From the NCBI RefSeq assembly GCF_000373745.1, contig NZ_KB892286.1, positions 205 through 60,756 of the forward strand: a stretch of DNA of 60,552 nucleotides, in the 5' to 3' direction. The DNA is from Oligella ureolytica DSM 18253 (GTDB lineage: Bacteria; Pseudomonadota; Gammaproteobacteria; Burkholderiales; Burkholderiaceae_B). Shown here one piece after another: positions 8,413 to 17,966 of the stretch; position 1 is the stretch's first letter; every line of letters begins with the position of its first letter. The position numbers and the translations under genes are program-made. Below the pieces are notes generated by a model. That model was not told the DNA's origin, ran no database searches, and saw only the letters and a program-made list of their open reading frames with translations.

Positions 8413-9105
8413 TTAATCCAGCTCAAATTTAGCAGCACCCACTGAATAGCGTCGCTCTAAAAGCCAAAGAACCATATTAGACAAAGAGGTCAGGACTAAA
8501 TAAATCAACCCCGCGATCAGGATAAACTTAAACATATCCCCGGTTGCTCGCCCCGCGTCCTGACTCGCTTTAACCAAATCACTAAGACCAATAATCGATA
8601 CCAGAGCCGTTGCTTTTAGTACCACTAGCCAATTATTACCGATGCCGGGAATGGCATAGCGCATCATTTGTGGAAATAGGATATGGCGAAACACCTGTGT
8701 GGAGTTCATGCCATAGGCCATACCGGCCTCGATCTGGCCCTTTGGCACAGCTAAGAAAGCTCCCCTAAATGTTTCCGTAAAGTAAGCGCCATATATCATA
8801 CCAATCACAATCACACCGGCCCAAAAGGGATCAATTTGGATCACTCGCCACCCCAGCGCATCAGTTACTTGGTTGAGCCCCATTTGAATACTGAAAAACA
8901 ATAGCAACATCAGTACCAAGTCAGGCACAGAGCGAATAATGGTGGTGTATAGCGTGGCTATACCACGCAGTAAGCCACCACCAAAAAGCTTGGCACTCGC
9001 GCCAAGCAAACCTAAAATAAAGGACAATAAAACGGACAAAAGGGCTAACTGAATCGTTGCCCAAGTGCCGTTTTTAATGAGTTCCCAATAGCCGTCTAAG
9101 AACAC
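8413..9105 (-). CDS. hisQ: Basic amino acid ABC transporter permease (HisQ-like)
   Basis: 230 residues, five or so membrane spans, with the EAA loop (KGQIEAGMAYGMNSTQVF followed by RHILFPQMMRYAIPG). HisQ of enterics has 228 residues. It pairs with the HisM-like subunit to make the heterodimeric channel. It follows the binding-protein gene by 19 bp in one operon. Confidence 0.87.
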   Translation of the reverse strand: MFLDGYWELIKNGTWATIQLALLSVLLSFILGLLGASAKLFGGGLLRGIATLYTTIIRSVPDLVLMLLLFFSIQMGLNQVTDALGWRVIQIDPFWAGVIVIGMIYGAYFTETFRGAFLAVPKGQIEAGMAYGMNSTQVFRHILFPQMMRYAIPGIGNNWLVVLKATALVSIIGLSDLVKASQDAGRATGDMFKFILIAGLIYLVLTSLSNMVLWLLERRYSVGAAKFELD

Positions 9106-9124
9106 GATATTTTTAATTTAAGAT

Positions 9125-9916
9125 TTAGTTAACAACAGAGATTTCACCTTCTTGGAAATACTTCTCGGCAAACTTCTCGATGACACCCTCATCCTTAAGT
9201 GCCTGAATCACCTCATTGATTTTGGCTTTTAACTCCTCATCGCCCTGACGTAAGCCGATGGCAATCTCATTATTCATAATAGGATCGTTTGTGATTGGCT
9301 CACCTACAAACTCATAGCTATCACCGTCCGGTGTGCCTAACAAGCCCTCAACTGCATTGGGTGATTCAAATAAAATGGCATCAATACGACCCACTTTTAA
9401 ATCACTGATTGTTTGTGTCTGATCCATATAAGCCGTGACTCTGACACCAGAACGTCTACCCCAACGCTCACGTGCATAGGTTTCTTGCACTGAACCCTGT
9501 AATACGCCAACTGTTTTACCTTTGAGGGACTCATCACTACCATCGATGCTGCTACCCTTGGGGGCTACTAATTGACTGCTGACTTCATAAAGAGGATCAG
9601 TAAAATCAATGGTCTTTTTACGCTCTTCGGTCACTGTTATTGCTGAGTGAGCTAAATCAAATTTACGTGCTAATAAGCCGGGGATTAAACTATCAAACGG
9701 TTGCTCAACCCAGACACACGTCATATCCAATTTTTCACAGATAGCATTACCAATATCAATATCAAAACCGGCTAGCTCGCCGCTCGGTAATTTATACTCA
9801 AAAGGCGCATAAGATGCCTCGGCACCAATACGTAACTCGGCCTTGTCTTGTGCTGCAACAGCAAAAGAAGCAAGCCCTAAAATAGTGGCAGCAACCAATG
9901 AGGTTAGTTTTTTCAT
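9125..9916 (-). CDS. Periplasmic basic amino acid-binding protein (HisJ/ArgT type)
   Basis: 263-residue class II (SBP_bac_3) solute-binding protein. The ATG at 9916 is preferred because GGAGA precedes it and the product then starts with a signal peptide (MKKLTSLVAATILGLASFAV…, cut after AVAA). Family hallmarks include RIGAEASYAPFEYKLPSG and GFDIDIGNAICEKL near the N terminus and DLAHSAITVTEERKK in the middle. First gene of the transporter operon; probably binds lysine, arginine, ornithine or histidine. Confidence 0.88.
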   Translation of the reverse strand: MKKLTSLVAATILGLASFAVAAQDKAELRIGAEASYAPFEYKLPSGELAGFDIDIGNAICEKLDMTCVWVEQPFDSLIPGLLARKFDLAHSAITVTEERKKTIDFTDPLYEVSSQLVAPKGSSIDGSDESLKGKTVGVLQGSVQETYARERWGRRSGVRVTAYMDQTQTISDLKVGRIDAILFESPNAVEGLLGTPDGDSYEFVGEPITNDPIMNNEIAIGLRQGDEELKAKINEVIQALKDEGVIEKFAEKYFQEGEISVVN

Positions 9917-10014
9917 AATTTTCTCCGCTCGGGTAATTTTAGTTATATAAAAAATTAAAGACTTGAATTCTACTGCCTTAATCGCAAGATTAATATAGTA
10001 CATAGCCTAAACCC

Positions 10015-10029
10015 TTGATGTTACATCAA
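10015..10029. promoter_or_regulatory. Palindrome in the divergent promoter region
   Basis: TTGATGT-T-ACATCAA is a perfect 7+1+7 palindrome located between the transporter operon (-) and the YkvA gene (+). Its position about 100 bp upstream of both starts suits an operator for a dimeric regulator. No regulator gene is adjacent, so the factor is unknown. Confidence 0.35.
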
Positions 10030-10124
10030 TTTACTCGTGTCGTTTATTAAATGTGTTCAAGTTAAGTCAATGTAAACACTTTTTTTAGCCTATGTGTAAA
10101 ACACATTTTTTTCAGGTGGTAAAC

Positions 10125-10457
10125 ATGCAACAAATCGAATTTTCCCGCTTCTCTTTTTTTAATAAGATAAGCAATATTGCTCTAAAAGCCGGTCAAACCA
10201 CCATTGAAAAAGCCTTACAGCTTTTTTATGCTGCGCAAAGCCCTGACACACCGGCTTGGACTAGGCGTGTCGTATACGGAGCGCTTGCTTATTTAGTATT
10301 ACCGGTTGATGCGATTCCGGATTTTTTACCGGCTCTTGGCTTTACCGATGATTTGGCAGTTATCACAACAGCACTTACTACAATTGCAACCCATATCACA
10401 CCGGAGATTAAAGCAAAATCCGCTGCCAAGGTAACGCAATGGTTCCACAAAAGCTAA
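10125..10457 (+). CDS. YkvA-type DUF1232 protein
   Basis: 110 residues. The DUF1232 core is clear: TRRVVYGALAYLVLPVDAIP followed by DFLPALGFTDDLAVI. Proteins of this family are small, with an amphipathic or single membrane-associated hairpin, and have no established biochemical role. The ATG at 10125 is chosen because AGGTGG precedes it by seven bases; an ATG at 10092 has no ribosome site. Confidence 0.82.
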   Translation: MQQIEFSRFSFFNKISNIALKAGQTTIEKALQLFYAAQSPDTPAWTRRVVYGALAYLVLPVDAIPDFLPALGFTDDLAVITTALTTIATHITPEIKAKSAAKVTQWFHKS

Positions 10458-10537
10458 TCATTCAACAAAGTGTGAAATAATATCACGTTTAGATAGGCAA
10501 TAGCCTCACACTTGATTTCACACCTTATACCAACAAC

Positions 10538-11926
10538 ATGACTAAATTCACCGAGCTTTGGCAAACAGAGGCTGTCCGCTTAAAGGAACATCATGATGGT
10601 CCTCTGGATGATGCTGCCTATATTTATGCTTTGCGCGCTCAAGATCTTAGTCCACAACAGAAAATCATTCATCGTGCTCAACGCTTAGCAACGGCATCAG
10701 GTCTCAGTGAAGCGATTGCTAATTACCGTCGATTAGCTAAATACGCTTTGTTGTTATTGCTTGTTTTGTCCGTATTTACCGGTATTGGGTTAGCCTATGC
10801 GGCGCTAGGTAGTCGTAGCACGGAAGTTAATCTACTAAGCGCTTGGATGGCGATATTAGGCTTGCACACCTTAAGTTTTATTATTTGGTTAGTGTATTTA
10901 TTTGTGCCTAAACGCAGCGATAAAGACTACCCATTATTAGGTCAGTTATGGCTATGGTGCACTAAAAAATTAGCACGCGGCCCACATGCAGCTCTCGTTC
11001 CTAACGCCTTATTCAGCCTGACACGCCAACAACGCTCAACCTCATGGCTTTTATCAACGATCAGTCATGCATTGTGGCTCACGGCACTCCTTTCTGCCTT
11101 GGTGACCGTCTTCTTTTTACTATCGACTCGACGCTACATCTTTGTTTGGGAAACCACCATTCTTTCTACACAAAGTTTAGAAAACATCGCGCATGTATTA
11201 GGATTTATCCCCGCTTGCTTAGGTTTTCCGATGCCGGAAGTCGATCAACTCCTGAGCACAGGGGCAGCCGACAATCCGGCACTGCACGCCTTATGGTCAA
11301 GTTGGTTCGTTGGTCAAATTATTGTTTTTGGTCTCTTAACCCGCTTAATTGCTTTTATTATTTGTTTGGCTATCAGTCGCTATCGTCTCAGCCGCTGTCA
11401 ATTGGATATCGACTCCGCCGCTTATGCTTCTTTACTGGCTCGCTTAGCGCCTATTGCGATCAATACCGGCGTGGACTCCCCAGCACCTCAGATAAAGGCA
11501 CCCGCACTTCAAAAGGCCTCTCTTGACCTATCCGGCAATGGCACCTTGGTTATCGGCATCGAACTGGACCCCCATGAAAAATGGCCCGTCATTAAGAATC
11601 CAGACGGTCGGCATATAATTGATGGCGGCAATATAGAAAGCCGAGAGCAGCGCCATCAACTTCTTAGTGAGCTTGGTCAACGACTGGCGCCCTTACAACA
11701 AATACTTTTTATTTGTGATGCCGAGCAAACCCCGGATCGCAGCCATTTAAATTTAATGCAGACCATCGCTCATTTTGGACAAAAACACGCTGTTCTTCTC
11801 ATTAATCATCACGATCCTCAACGCGACCAACGTGCGTTATGGCTAAAATCACTGACTGATTCCGGTCTTGAACAAGAAGCTATTTTTATGGAAGAAGAAG
11901 CAGCTTATAATATGCTTGACATCTAA
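10538..11926 (+). CDS. DUF2868 membrane protein
   Basis: 462 residues. After a soluble N-terminal region there are four clear hydrophobic segments (about residues 66-90, 105-125, 175-200 and 260-285), then a cytoplasmic C-terminal domain. This architecture and the partner gene fit DUF2868, a family found almost only next to DUF3482 GTPases in Burkholderiales and Pseudomonadales. Twelve bp separate it from the DUF3482 gene, so the two are co-transcribed. Function is not established; a membrane partner for the GTPase is the natural inference. Confidence 0.75.
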   Translation: MTKFTELWQTEAVRLKEHHDGPLDDAAYIYALRAQDLSPQQKIIHRAQRLATASGLSEAIANYRRLAKYALLLLLVLSVFTGIGLAYAALGSRSTEVNLLSAWMAILGLHTLSFIIWLVYLFVPKRSDKDYPLLGQLWLWCTKKLARGPHAALVPNALFSLTRQQRSTSWLLSTISHALWLTALLSALVTVFFLLSTRRYIFVWETTILSTQSLENIAHVLGFIPACLGFPMPEVDQLLSTGAADNPALHALWSSWFVGQIIVFGLLTRLIAFIICLAISRYRLSRCQLDIDSAAYASLLARLAPIAINTGVDSPAPQIKAPALQKASLDLSGNGTLVIGIELDPHEKWPVIKNPDGRHIIDGGNIESREQRHQLLSELGQRLAPLQQILFICDAEQTPDRSHLNLMQTIAHFGQKHAVLLINHHDPQRDQRALWLKSLTDSGLEQEAIFMEEEAAYNMLDI

Positions 11927-11938
11927 AGCACAAAGCCT

Positions 11939-13345
11939 ATGAAACAAATTCAGCAGCGTTTTTTACCTCAAGAGGATTACCTGAAGTTAGCCGTGGTCGG
12001 TCATACCAACACCGGCAAGACATCACTTTTACGCACACTATTGCACGACGCTGACTTTGGTGAGGTGGCCAACGCTCCCGCGACCACACGCCATGTGGAG
12101 GGTGCCATGCTGCGCATTGAGCATCTTAAACTACAGTGGTTTGATACCCCGGGCATTGAGGATAGTATTGCTTTATTGGATTATTTAGATCAATTACAGC
12201 AACAAAGCATTACGCGACTTGACGGTCCTGCCATCATTGAGCGCTTTTTAGAGAGCCCAGAAAGCCGGCAGCGCTTTGAGCAGGAGGCGCGTGTGTTGCG
12301 TCAACTCCTCACCTGTGATGCCGGCTTGTACGTAGTCGATGTACGCGAACCGGTACGCTCTAAACACCGCGATGAGCTGGCTATTTTGGCGCGCTGTGGT
12401 CGTCCCATCATTCCGGTTTTAAACTTTTTACATCACTCAAATAATTATAGCGACGATTGGAAAAACACCCTCTCACGCTTAGCAATCCATTTGATTATTG
12501 AGTTTGATACCGTTGCCCCGGCCATTGATGGTGAGCGACAGCTTTATCAGAAATTAGCCTTAGTGCTTGATGAGCACCAGCAAAGCCTAAACGAGCTAGC
12601 AGAAGGTGCCAATAAAAGACGTCAACGCCGTCGCCAACAAGGTCAAGAGTTATTAGCTGAGCTCTTAATTGATGTGAGCGCCTATAGGCGTCAAAGCGCT
12701 TCCTCTTCCGATAATGAGCAGGAAGGCATCCGACTCTGGCAAACAATGCAAGAACAGGTTCGACAACGTGAGCATCAGTTTATCCGCGACCTACTGGGTC
12801 TTTACCGTTTCCACGAAGAAGATTACGAAGAGGACCTTTTACCGATTAGCGGCGAGCGTTGGAAAACTGATTTATTCAGTACAGAAGCCCTTAAAGACAT
12901 GGGTATTAGGGTCAGCAAAGGTTTTGCCGCAGGCGCGATGGCAGGCGCTACGGTAGATATCATTACCGGCGGTTTAAGTCTAGGCGCCGGGACGTTAGTG
13001 GGTGGTCTAGTCGGAGGGCTCTGGCAAGGCGCAGAAAAAGTCGGTAATCGCTTACTCGGCATGCTGCAAGGCTACCGCGAACTTACCGTTGATGATGCCG
13101 TACTACGACTCCTAGCTATACGCGGTTTACGCTTATTGGATGCCCTAGACCGTCGTGGTCATGCAGCTCAACATCGTATCGAACGACATGATGCAGACTA
13201 TAAAACCTGGCAGGAGGAATCCCTGCCATCGCCACTGAAAAACGCCCGCTCCTACCCCGAATGGTCAAGCCTCAACAAAGACTTCAAAGATAGTCGGGCA
13301 AGAGGTGAGGAAATTAGGACATTGAGTCAAACACTCAACCCCTAA
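11939..13345 (+). CDS. DUF3482 GTPase
   Basis: 468 residues. The G1 loop GHTNTGKTSLLRTL starts near residue 21, a Thr-rich G2 region follows, G3 is DTPG (near residue 68), and NFLHH near residue 155 occupies the G4 position without the usual NKxD. The C-terminal DUF3482 half contains a Gly/Ala-rich stretch (KGFAAGAMAGATVDIITGG followed by LSLGAGTLVGGLVGG) that could be a membrane-active glycine-zipper hairpin. It follows the DUF2868 gene by 12 bp. Role unknown; membrane remodelling or stress response is speculation. Confidence 0.78.
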   Translation: MKQIQQRFLPQEDYLKLAVVGHTNTGKTSLLRTLLHDADFGEVANAPATTRHVEGAMLRIEHLKLQWFDTPGIEDSIALLDYLDQLQQQSITRLDGPAIIERFLESPESRQRFEQEARVLRQLLTCDAGLYVVDVREPVRSKHRDELAILARCGRPIIPVLNFLHHSNNYSDDWKNTLSRLAIHLIIEFDTVAPAIDGERQLYQKLALVLDEHQQSLNELAEGANKRRQRRRQQGQELLAELLIDVSAYRRQSASSSDNEQEGIRLWQTMQEQVRQREHQFIRDLLGLYRFHEEDYEEDLLPISGERWKTDLFSTEALKDMGIRVSKGFAAGAMAGATVDIITGGLSLGAGTLVGGLVGGLWQGAEKVGNRLLGMLQGYRELTVDDAVLRLLAIRGLRLLDALDRRGHAAQHRIERHDADYKTWQEESLPSPLKNARSYPEWSSLNKDFKDSRARGEEIRTLSQTLNP

Positions 13346-13369
13346 TCCGACATCCCAACAACTCACCCC

Positions 13370-13867
13370 TTAAAGAATCACCGGAGTATTAGGTAGATAG
13401 TCCTCGCCATCACCATCAGTACATTGTGGACAGGCCTTTTGAAGCTCCTCTTCAATCAACCTAACGGCTTCGACTAACCCTTCTCGGAACTGCTTATTTT
13501 TAAAATAAGTGACTAATACATTGCTAATCTCAACCCACCGCTCATTATCAACAGCGATACCGCGATCAGCAATAATTTCAATCGCCTGTCTGTCTAAAGA
13601 CAGGTATAGCAACAGCCCTGTATTGAGTGGAGTATCCCACACTTTAAGACGCCCAAAGACCTCAAAAGCTCGGTCTCGGGTGACCTCCAGATGCTCCGGG
13701 AATTTGCGCTCAATTGCCACCACTAACTCGGCCTGATGGTCACGCTCCGCCTCGGTAATCAACGCAGAGATTTCCGCCAAAAACTCCTTTGTAAAGTAAC
13801 GACGTCCAAGGTACTGGCCTTTTAGCGTAGCAATACCTGTTAGCTTTGTTAATGCATTACCACCCAC
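13370..13867 (-). CDS. TPM-domain protein, soluble form
   Basis: 165 residues of a TPM (YgcG/PsbQ-like phosphatase-fold) domain: EISALITEAERDHQAELVVA, then GLLLYLSLDRQAIEIIADRG. The GTG at 13867 is preferred because GGAGGAG lies six to seven bases upstream; that sequence doubles as Gly codons in the preceding gene, and the two frames overlap by 11 bp. A longer frame starting at 13972 only reads the Gly-rich DNA of the neighbour out of frame. Third gene of the lemA-TPM-TPM operon. The C-terminal tail carries a CPQC pair. Confidence 0.75.
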   Translation of the reverse strand: MGGNALTKLTGIATLKGQYLGRRYFTKEFLAEISALITEAERDHQAELVVAIERKFPEHLEVTRDRAFEVFGRLKVWDTPLNTGLLLYLSLDRQAIEIIADRGIAVDNERWVEISNVLVTYFKNKQFREGLVEAVRLIEEELQKACPQCTDGDGEDYLPNTPVIL

Positions 13868-14792
13868 CTGATGCTCCTCCACCGCCGCTGGAGCCACCGC
13901 CCCCGCCGCCAAAACCACCGCCACCGAAGCCGCCGAAACCTCCGCCGCCACCAAAGCCACCCCAATGATCATGGTTGCGCTTACGGCGTGTCGTGCGACT
14001 ACCTGTGATTGGATTACTGTTTGCTGCGACCAGTCCCGTTGCCATTAATTTCTTGACGAACAAGTTCCATATTAGCGCAACAACAGCAGCGATCAACGCA
14101 AGTCCGATCGAACCACTGATAGCTAAAATAAAAAAACCGGCAACAATAGGGGCTAGCCAAATAGGCCAAAACAAGACAAAGACGCCCATGAAAAGGAGCA
14201 ACTCCATTGGCAATATATCACCAAACAGCGACTCCTCATCCATCGTTGTACTCGTACTGACCTCCGGTAAATCCTCACCTTGAATCAATAACGTTAAATG
14301 ATCAACTGCCTTTTTAAGGCCGCCATAATAATCATTGGCTTGGAAGGCCGGTGCCATATCGCGGTTAATGATATAAGAAGCTTGGACATCAGTGATCGCT
14401 CCCTCTAAACCATAACCGGTTTCAATACGCATTCGACGGTCGTTTTTAGCGACTAAAACTAATACCCCGTCATCAATCTTGGCTCGACCAATGCGCCACT
14501 CATCAAAAACTCGTCGGGCATAGGTCTCAACCGTATCATCCGGTTGCACCGTAGGCACCATTAAAACCATGATTTGCGAGCCTTTTTCCTCTTCAAGTTG
14601 CGCAATACCTTGATTAAGCTCACTTTGCTGCGCAGCTGATAGCGTGCCTGTCATATCCACCACATAATTAGTCAATGGTGGCACCGGCACTTCCGCACGT
14701 ACCGATGTGTAGAAAGACATCGCTGCGATCAGCATCGTGAGCAGCCATAGGTAAATAGAGCGCAGAGTAGTAGGCTGCTTAAACAGCGTCAT
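13857..14792 (-). CDS. TPM-domain membrane protein with Gly-rich tail (YgcG-like)
   Basis: 311 residues: signal peptide (cut near residue 33, after VRA), a periplasmic TPM domain (residues about 40-180, with TGTLSAAQQSELNQGIAQLE and ETGYGLEGAITD), one or two membrane segments (about 200-255), then a tail made almost entirely of Gly, Phe and Ser ending GGASGGW. This layout is the usual partner of LemA. It overlaps the second TPM gene. Family members are linked to membrane stress and photosystem repair in other lineages; the role here is unknown. Confidence 0.82.
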   Translation of the reverse strand: MTLFKQPTTLRSIYLWLLTMLIAAMSFYTSVRAEVPVPPLTNYVVDMTGTLSAAQQSELNQGIAQLEEEKGSQIMVLMVPTVQPDDTVETYARRVFDEWRIGRAKIDDGVLVLVAKNDRRMRIETGYGLEGAITDVQASYIINRDMAPAFQANDYYGGLKKAVDHLTLLIQGEDLPEVSTSTTMDEESLFGDILPMELLLFMGVFVLFWPIWLAPIVAGFFILAISGSIGLALIAAVVALIWNLFVKKLMATGLVAANSNPITGSRTTRRKRNHDHWGGFGGGGGFGGFGGGGFGGGGGGSSGGGGASGGW

Positions 14793-14827
14793 GACACTCT
14801 CCCGAATAATAGCTATAGGTTATTAAA

Positions 14828-15442
14828 TTATTGAGCCGGTGCAGAGCGGGGATTATCAAACTGAATGGTTGGTCTTTGCATGATCTTGTCTTGATTCTCC
14901 ACGCCAAAATTTGGTAGCACCTTGTAGCCGAAAATCTTTGCTGTAATTAACGTAGGAAACTGGCGGATATACGTGTTGTAGCCCTGAACCTCACGAATAT
15001 AACGACCACGCGCAGTAGCGATGCGATTTTCAGTACCTTCGAGTTGTACATTTAAATCTCTAAACAAACCATCTGCCTTTAGATCAGGATAGTTTTCTGA
15101 TACCGCAATCAAACGTGATAGAGCGGACGTTAATTGTGACTGTGCTGCTTGGAACTGCGCCATTTCCTCTTCGGTAGGTAAGCGATCCGGCGATACGTTA
15201 ATAGAACCGACACGTGAACGTGCCGCTGTGACCTCCGCTAATAACTCACGTTCGTGCACCATATAAGCGTTAACACTTTCAACTAATTGCGGTACTAAGT
15301 CTGCTCGACGTTGGTATTGATTTAACGTCTCTGACCAAGCGGCCTTAACACCCTCATCCAAGCGCTGAATTTCGTTATAGCCACAACCGGCCAATAAGCT
15401 AGCGAATAATGCTGCGATAAACAATCTAAACAATTGACGCAT
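14828..15442 (-). CDS. lemA: LemA-family lipoprotein
   Basis: 204 residues. Signal peptide with lipobox LLAGC (Cys20) and the LemA coiled-coil core: YNEIQRLDEGVKAAWSETLN, then QRRADLVPQLVESVNAYM and the conserved LNVQLEGTENRIATARGRY. First gene of an operon with two TPM-domain genes (35 bp to the next). LemA proteins form helical bundles anchored to a membrane; function poorly defined. Confidence 0.88.
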   Translation of the reverse strand: MRQLFRLFIAALFASLLAGCGYNEIQRLDEGVKAAWSETLNQYQRRADLVPQLVESVNAYMVHERELLAEVTAARSRVGSINVSPDRLPTEEEMAQFQAAQSQLTSALSRLIAVSENYPDLKADGLFRDLNVQLEGTENRIATARGRYIREVQGYNTYIRQFPTLITAKIFGYKVLPNFGVENQDKIMQRPTIQFDNPRSAPAQ

Positions 15443-15607
15443 AAGAGACTCTCTACAAGATAAGTTAAGCTGACGCTATTTTAAGGTCACAGTAAAAATT
15501 ACTCTACCCTAAGGGATAACTAATTGTAACTTAGCTTAGCGCTTATAATTCTCTGTCTGCATGATTAACTATGCAAGTTTTCACACCCAACTTTCTACTC
15601 AATCTCT

Positions 15608-16231
15608 ATGGATTTCTCCCTCTGGTTAGCCTTGTTCTTAGCAGCATGGGCAATTTCTATTTCCCCGGGCCCGGGCGCAGTAGCCTCAATGGCTGCCGGC
15701 TTACGCTACGGCATGTGGCCTGGCGCAGCCTTAGTCTGCGGTTTAATTACCGGATACACCATACAGTTTATTATTAGTGTGGTGGGTGTGGCTGCAGTAA
15801 TTAAAACCTCGCCACTTTTATTTGAAGTCATTAAGTGGGTTGGGGTCTCGTACTTAATTTACCTAGGTATCAAGCAGTACCGTTCGCCAGTCAGTATGAT
15901 TCGAGTCGATGTATCCACGATGCCCTCTGCCACAGCCGGCAAATTATTTATGCAAGGCTTGTTAGTTGATATTACGAATCCTAAAGCGGCTATTTTCTTA
16001 TTAGCGGTAATCCCACAATTTGTTGATACAACTCGACCGCTCATGCTGCAATATGTTCTAATTTGCCTCACACTATGTCTGGTAGATCTGGTGATCATGT
16101 TGTGCTATGTGGCGCTGGCAGCAAATTTAGTTAAGCTGTTAAAAAATCCTCACCTCACAGCTAGGATTAATAAAATCTTTGGTGTGTGCTTTATTTTGGC
16201 TGCCCTAAGCATGGCGTTTATGAATATTTAG
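15608..16231 (+). CDS. LysE/RhtB-family amino acid exporter
   Basis: 207 residues, six predicted membrane spans, with the family signature ISPGPGAVASMAAGLRYG near residue 18 and DITNPKAAIFLLAVIPQF in the middle. Exports amino acids or homoserine-like compounds; substrate not predictable. Divergent from lemA. No clear ribosome site precedes the ATG at 15608, but homology starts there. Confidence 0.85.
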   Translation: MDFSLWLALFLAAWAISISPGPGAVASMAAGLRYGMWPGAALVCGLITGYTIQFIISVVGVAAVIKTSPLLFEVIKWVGVSYLIYLGIKQYRSPVSMIRVDVSTMPSATAGKLFMQGLLVDITNPKAAIFLLAVIPQFVDTTRPLMLQYVLICLTLCLVDLVIMLCYVALAANLVKLLKNPHLTARINKIFGVCFILAALSMAFMNI

Positions 16232-16309
16232 CGCACCTCAAACCAGCTAAGCTCATGATACAATTGACCAATTTCTATTTACGCTCAAAACGATAACGTT
16301 ATAAAAAGC

Positions 16310-17935
16310 ATGTCAAGCAACAATAAAATCTCTCAAGAAGTCGCCAGACGGCGCACCTTTGCTATTATCTCCCACCCTGATGCGGGTAAAACTACGCTAA
16401 CTGAAAAACTCCTTTTGTTTGCTGGTGCCATTCAAATTGCCGGTAGCGTAAAAGCGCGTAAAGCTGAGCGTCATGCCTCTTCAGACTGGATGGAAATTGA
16501 AAAACAACGCGGTATTTCTGTCGCCTCTTCTGTGATGCAGATGGAGTATAAAGACTGCGTGATTAACTTACTAGACACCCCCGGTCACCAAGACTTCTCT
16601 GAAGATACCTATAGAGTACTCACCGCTGTCGATGCGGCAGTCATGGTGGTTGATGCGGCAAATGGTATTGAGCCACAGACCGAACGCTTATTACAGGTTT
16701 GTCGTGCGCGCAATACACCGATTTTGACTTTTATTAACAAGTTAGACCGTGAAGTACAAGAGCCCTTAGATTTGATAGGTGAAATAGAATCGCACCTGGA
16801 AATGGACTGTATACCCTTTACTTGGCCCGTCGGCATGGGTCGCCAGTTTAGCGGCATTGTGGATTTACAGAAAGGCCATATGCGGATGTTTAACCGTAGT
16901 AACCCATCAAAAAGCGGCTCTGCGGACGATGAGTTTATTAGCGGTTTAGATAACCCCTTACTGGACGAACGCTGTTCTGAGACCATCGATAAAGCCAGAG
17001 AAGAAATCGAACTCATTAATATCGCCACACCTGATTTTGATCGGGAAGCCTTTTTAAACGCTAAACAGACACCGGTATTTTTTGGCTCGGCAGTGTATAA
17101 CTTCGGCGTCCAAGAGCTTCTCGATACGCTCGTTGAATATGCTCCGCCACCGGGTGCGCGCGAAGCGTTAGAGCGCACCGTTGAGCCAAACGAAAGTAAA
17201 TTCACCGGCGTTGTGTTCAAAGTACAAGCAAATATGGATCCGGCTCACCGCGACCGCGTGGCCTTTGTCCGTGTCAGCTCCGGTAAGTTCGAGCGCGGTA
17301 TGCGCTTGAGAGTTGCTCGTACCGGCAAAGATATTCGCCCCAATAACCCTGTATCTTTTTTATCACAACGACGTGATATTGTGGATGAAGCGTACGCCGG
17401 CGATGTGATCGGTATTCCTAACCATGGTGTTTTACATCTAGGTGATGTCCTCACTGAGGGAGAAAAGCTACACTTTACAGGTTTACCATTTTTTGCCCCA
17501 GAACTTTTTCAAACGGTTGAAGTCAAAGATCCATTAAGAAGTAAGCAGCTTCGCACAGGTTTAACCCAATTGGGCGAAGAGGGCGCGATTCAGGTCTTTA
17601 AACCACAAATTGCCGGCGGCGCATTATTACTAGGTGCGGTCGGACAGTTACAGTTCGAGGTAGTGGCTCACCGCCTCAAAACTGAATATGGTGTAGAGGC
17701 TCTATTAGGCCCTTCTCGCTACAATATGGCCAGATGGGTCACTAGCAGCGACCCCAAAGCCTTGCGTAAGTTTTTGGACACCAACATCGCAAATATTGCC
17801 TATGATGTGGTTGAAGCGCCTGCCTTTTTAGTCAGCTCGCCTGCACAACTAAGGGTAGCGCAAGAGCTCCATCCCGATATACAATTCCATGTAATGCGTG
17901 AGCATGGCGGCCAGATTTTTGCTGATAATCACTAA
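16310..17935 (+). CDS. prfC: Peptide chain release factor 3 (RF3)
   Basis: 541 residues. Translational GTPase that removes RF1/RF2 from the ribosome after termination. G1 SHPDAGKTTL at residues 21-30, the G2 region with GISVASSVMQ, G3 DTPGHQD and G4 NKLDRE are intact, followed by domain II and the RF3-specific C-terminal domain. Enteric RF3 is 529 residues. Independent gene; the next ORF starts 31 bp after the stop. Confidence 0.95.
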   Translation: MSSNNKISQEVARRRTFAIISHPDAGKTTLTEKLLLFAGAIQIAGSVKARKAERHASSDWMEIEKQRGISVASSVMQMEYKDCVINLLDTPGHQDFSEDTYRVLTAVDAAVMVVDAANGIEPQTERLLQVCRARNTPILTFINKLDREVQEPLDLIGEIESHLEMDCIPFTWPVGMGRQFSGIVDLQKGHMRMFNRSNPSKSGSADDEFISGLDNPLLDERCSETIDKAREEIELINIATPDFDREAFLNAKQTPVFFGSAVYNFGVQELLDTLVEYAPPPGAREALERTVEPNESKFTGVVFKVQANMDPAHRDRVAFVRVSSGKFERGMRLRVARTGKDIRPNNPVSFLSQRRDIVDEAYAGDVIGIPNHGVLHLGDVLTEGEKLHFTGLPFFAPELFQTVEVKDPLRSKQLRTGLTQLGEEGAIQVFKPQIAGGALLLGAVGQLQFEVVAHRLKTEYGVEALLGPSRYNMARWVTSSDPKALRKFLDTNIANIAYDVVEAPAFLVSSPAQLRVAQELHPDIQFHVMREHGGQIFADNH

Positions 17936-17966
17936 TTAACTCAAAGGGTTCACCCTCCTACCTATT

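Noticed and set aside
12495-12746. Antisense frames in the DUF3482 gene
   Set aside because: They lie wholly within a conserved GTPase gene and carry no start signals.
16609-17220. 203-codon antisense frame inside prfC
   Set aside because: It is the complement of well-conserved RF3 coding DNA; composition (Ser/Arg/Thr-rich) is typical of a shadow.
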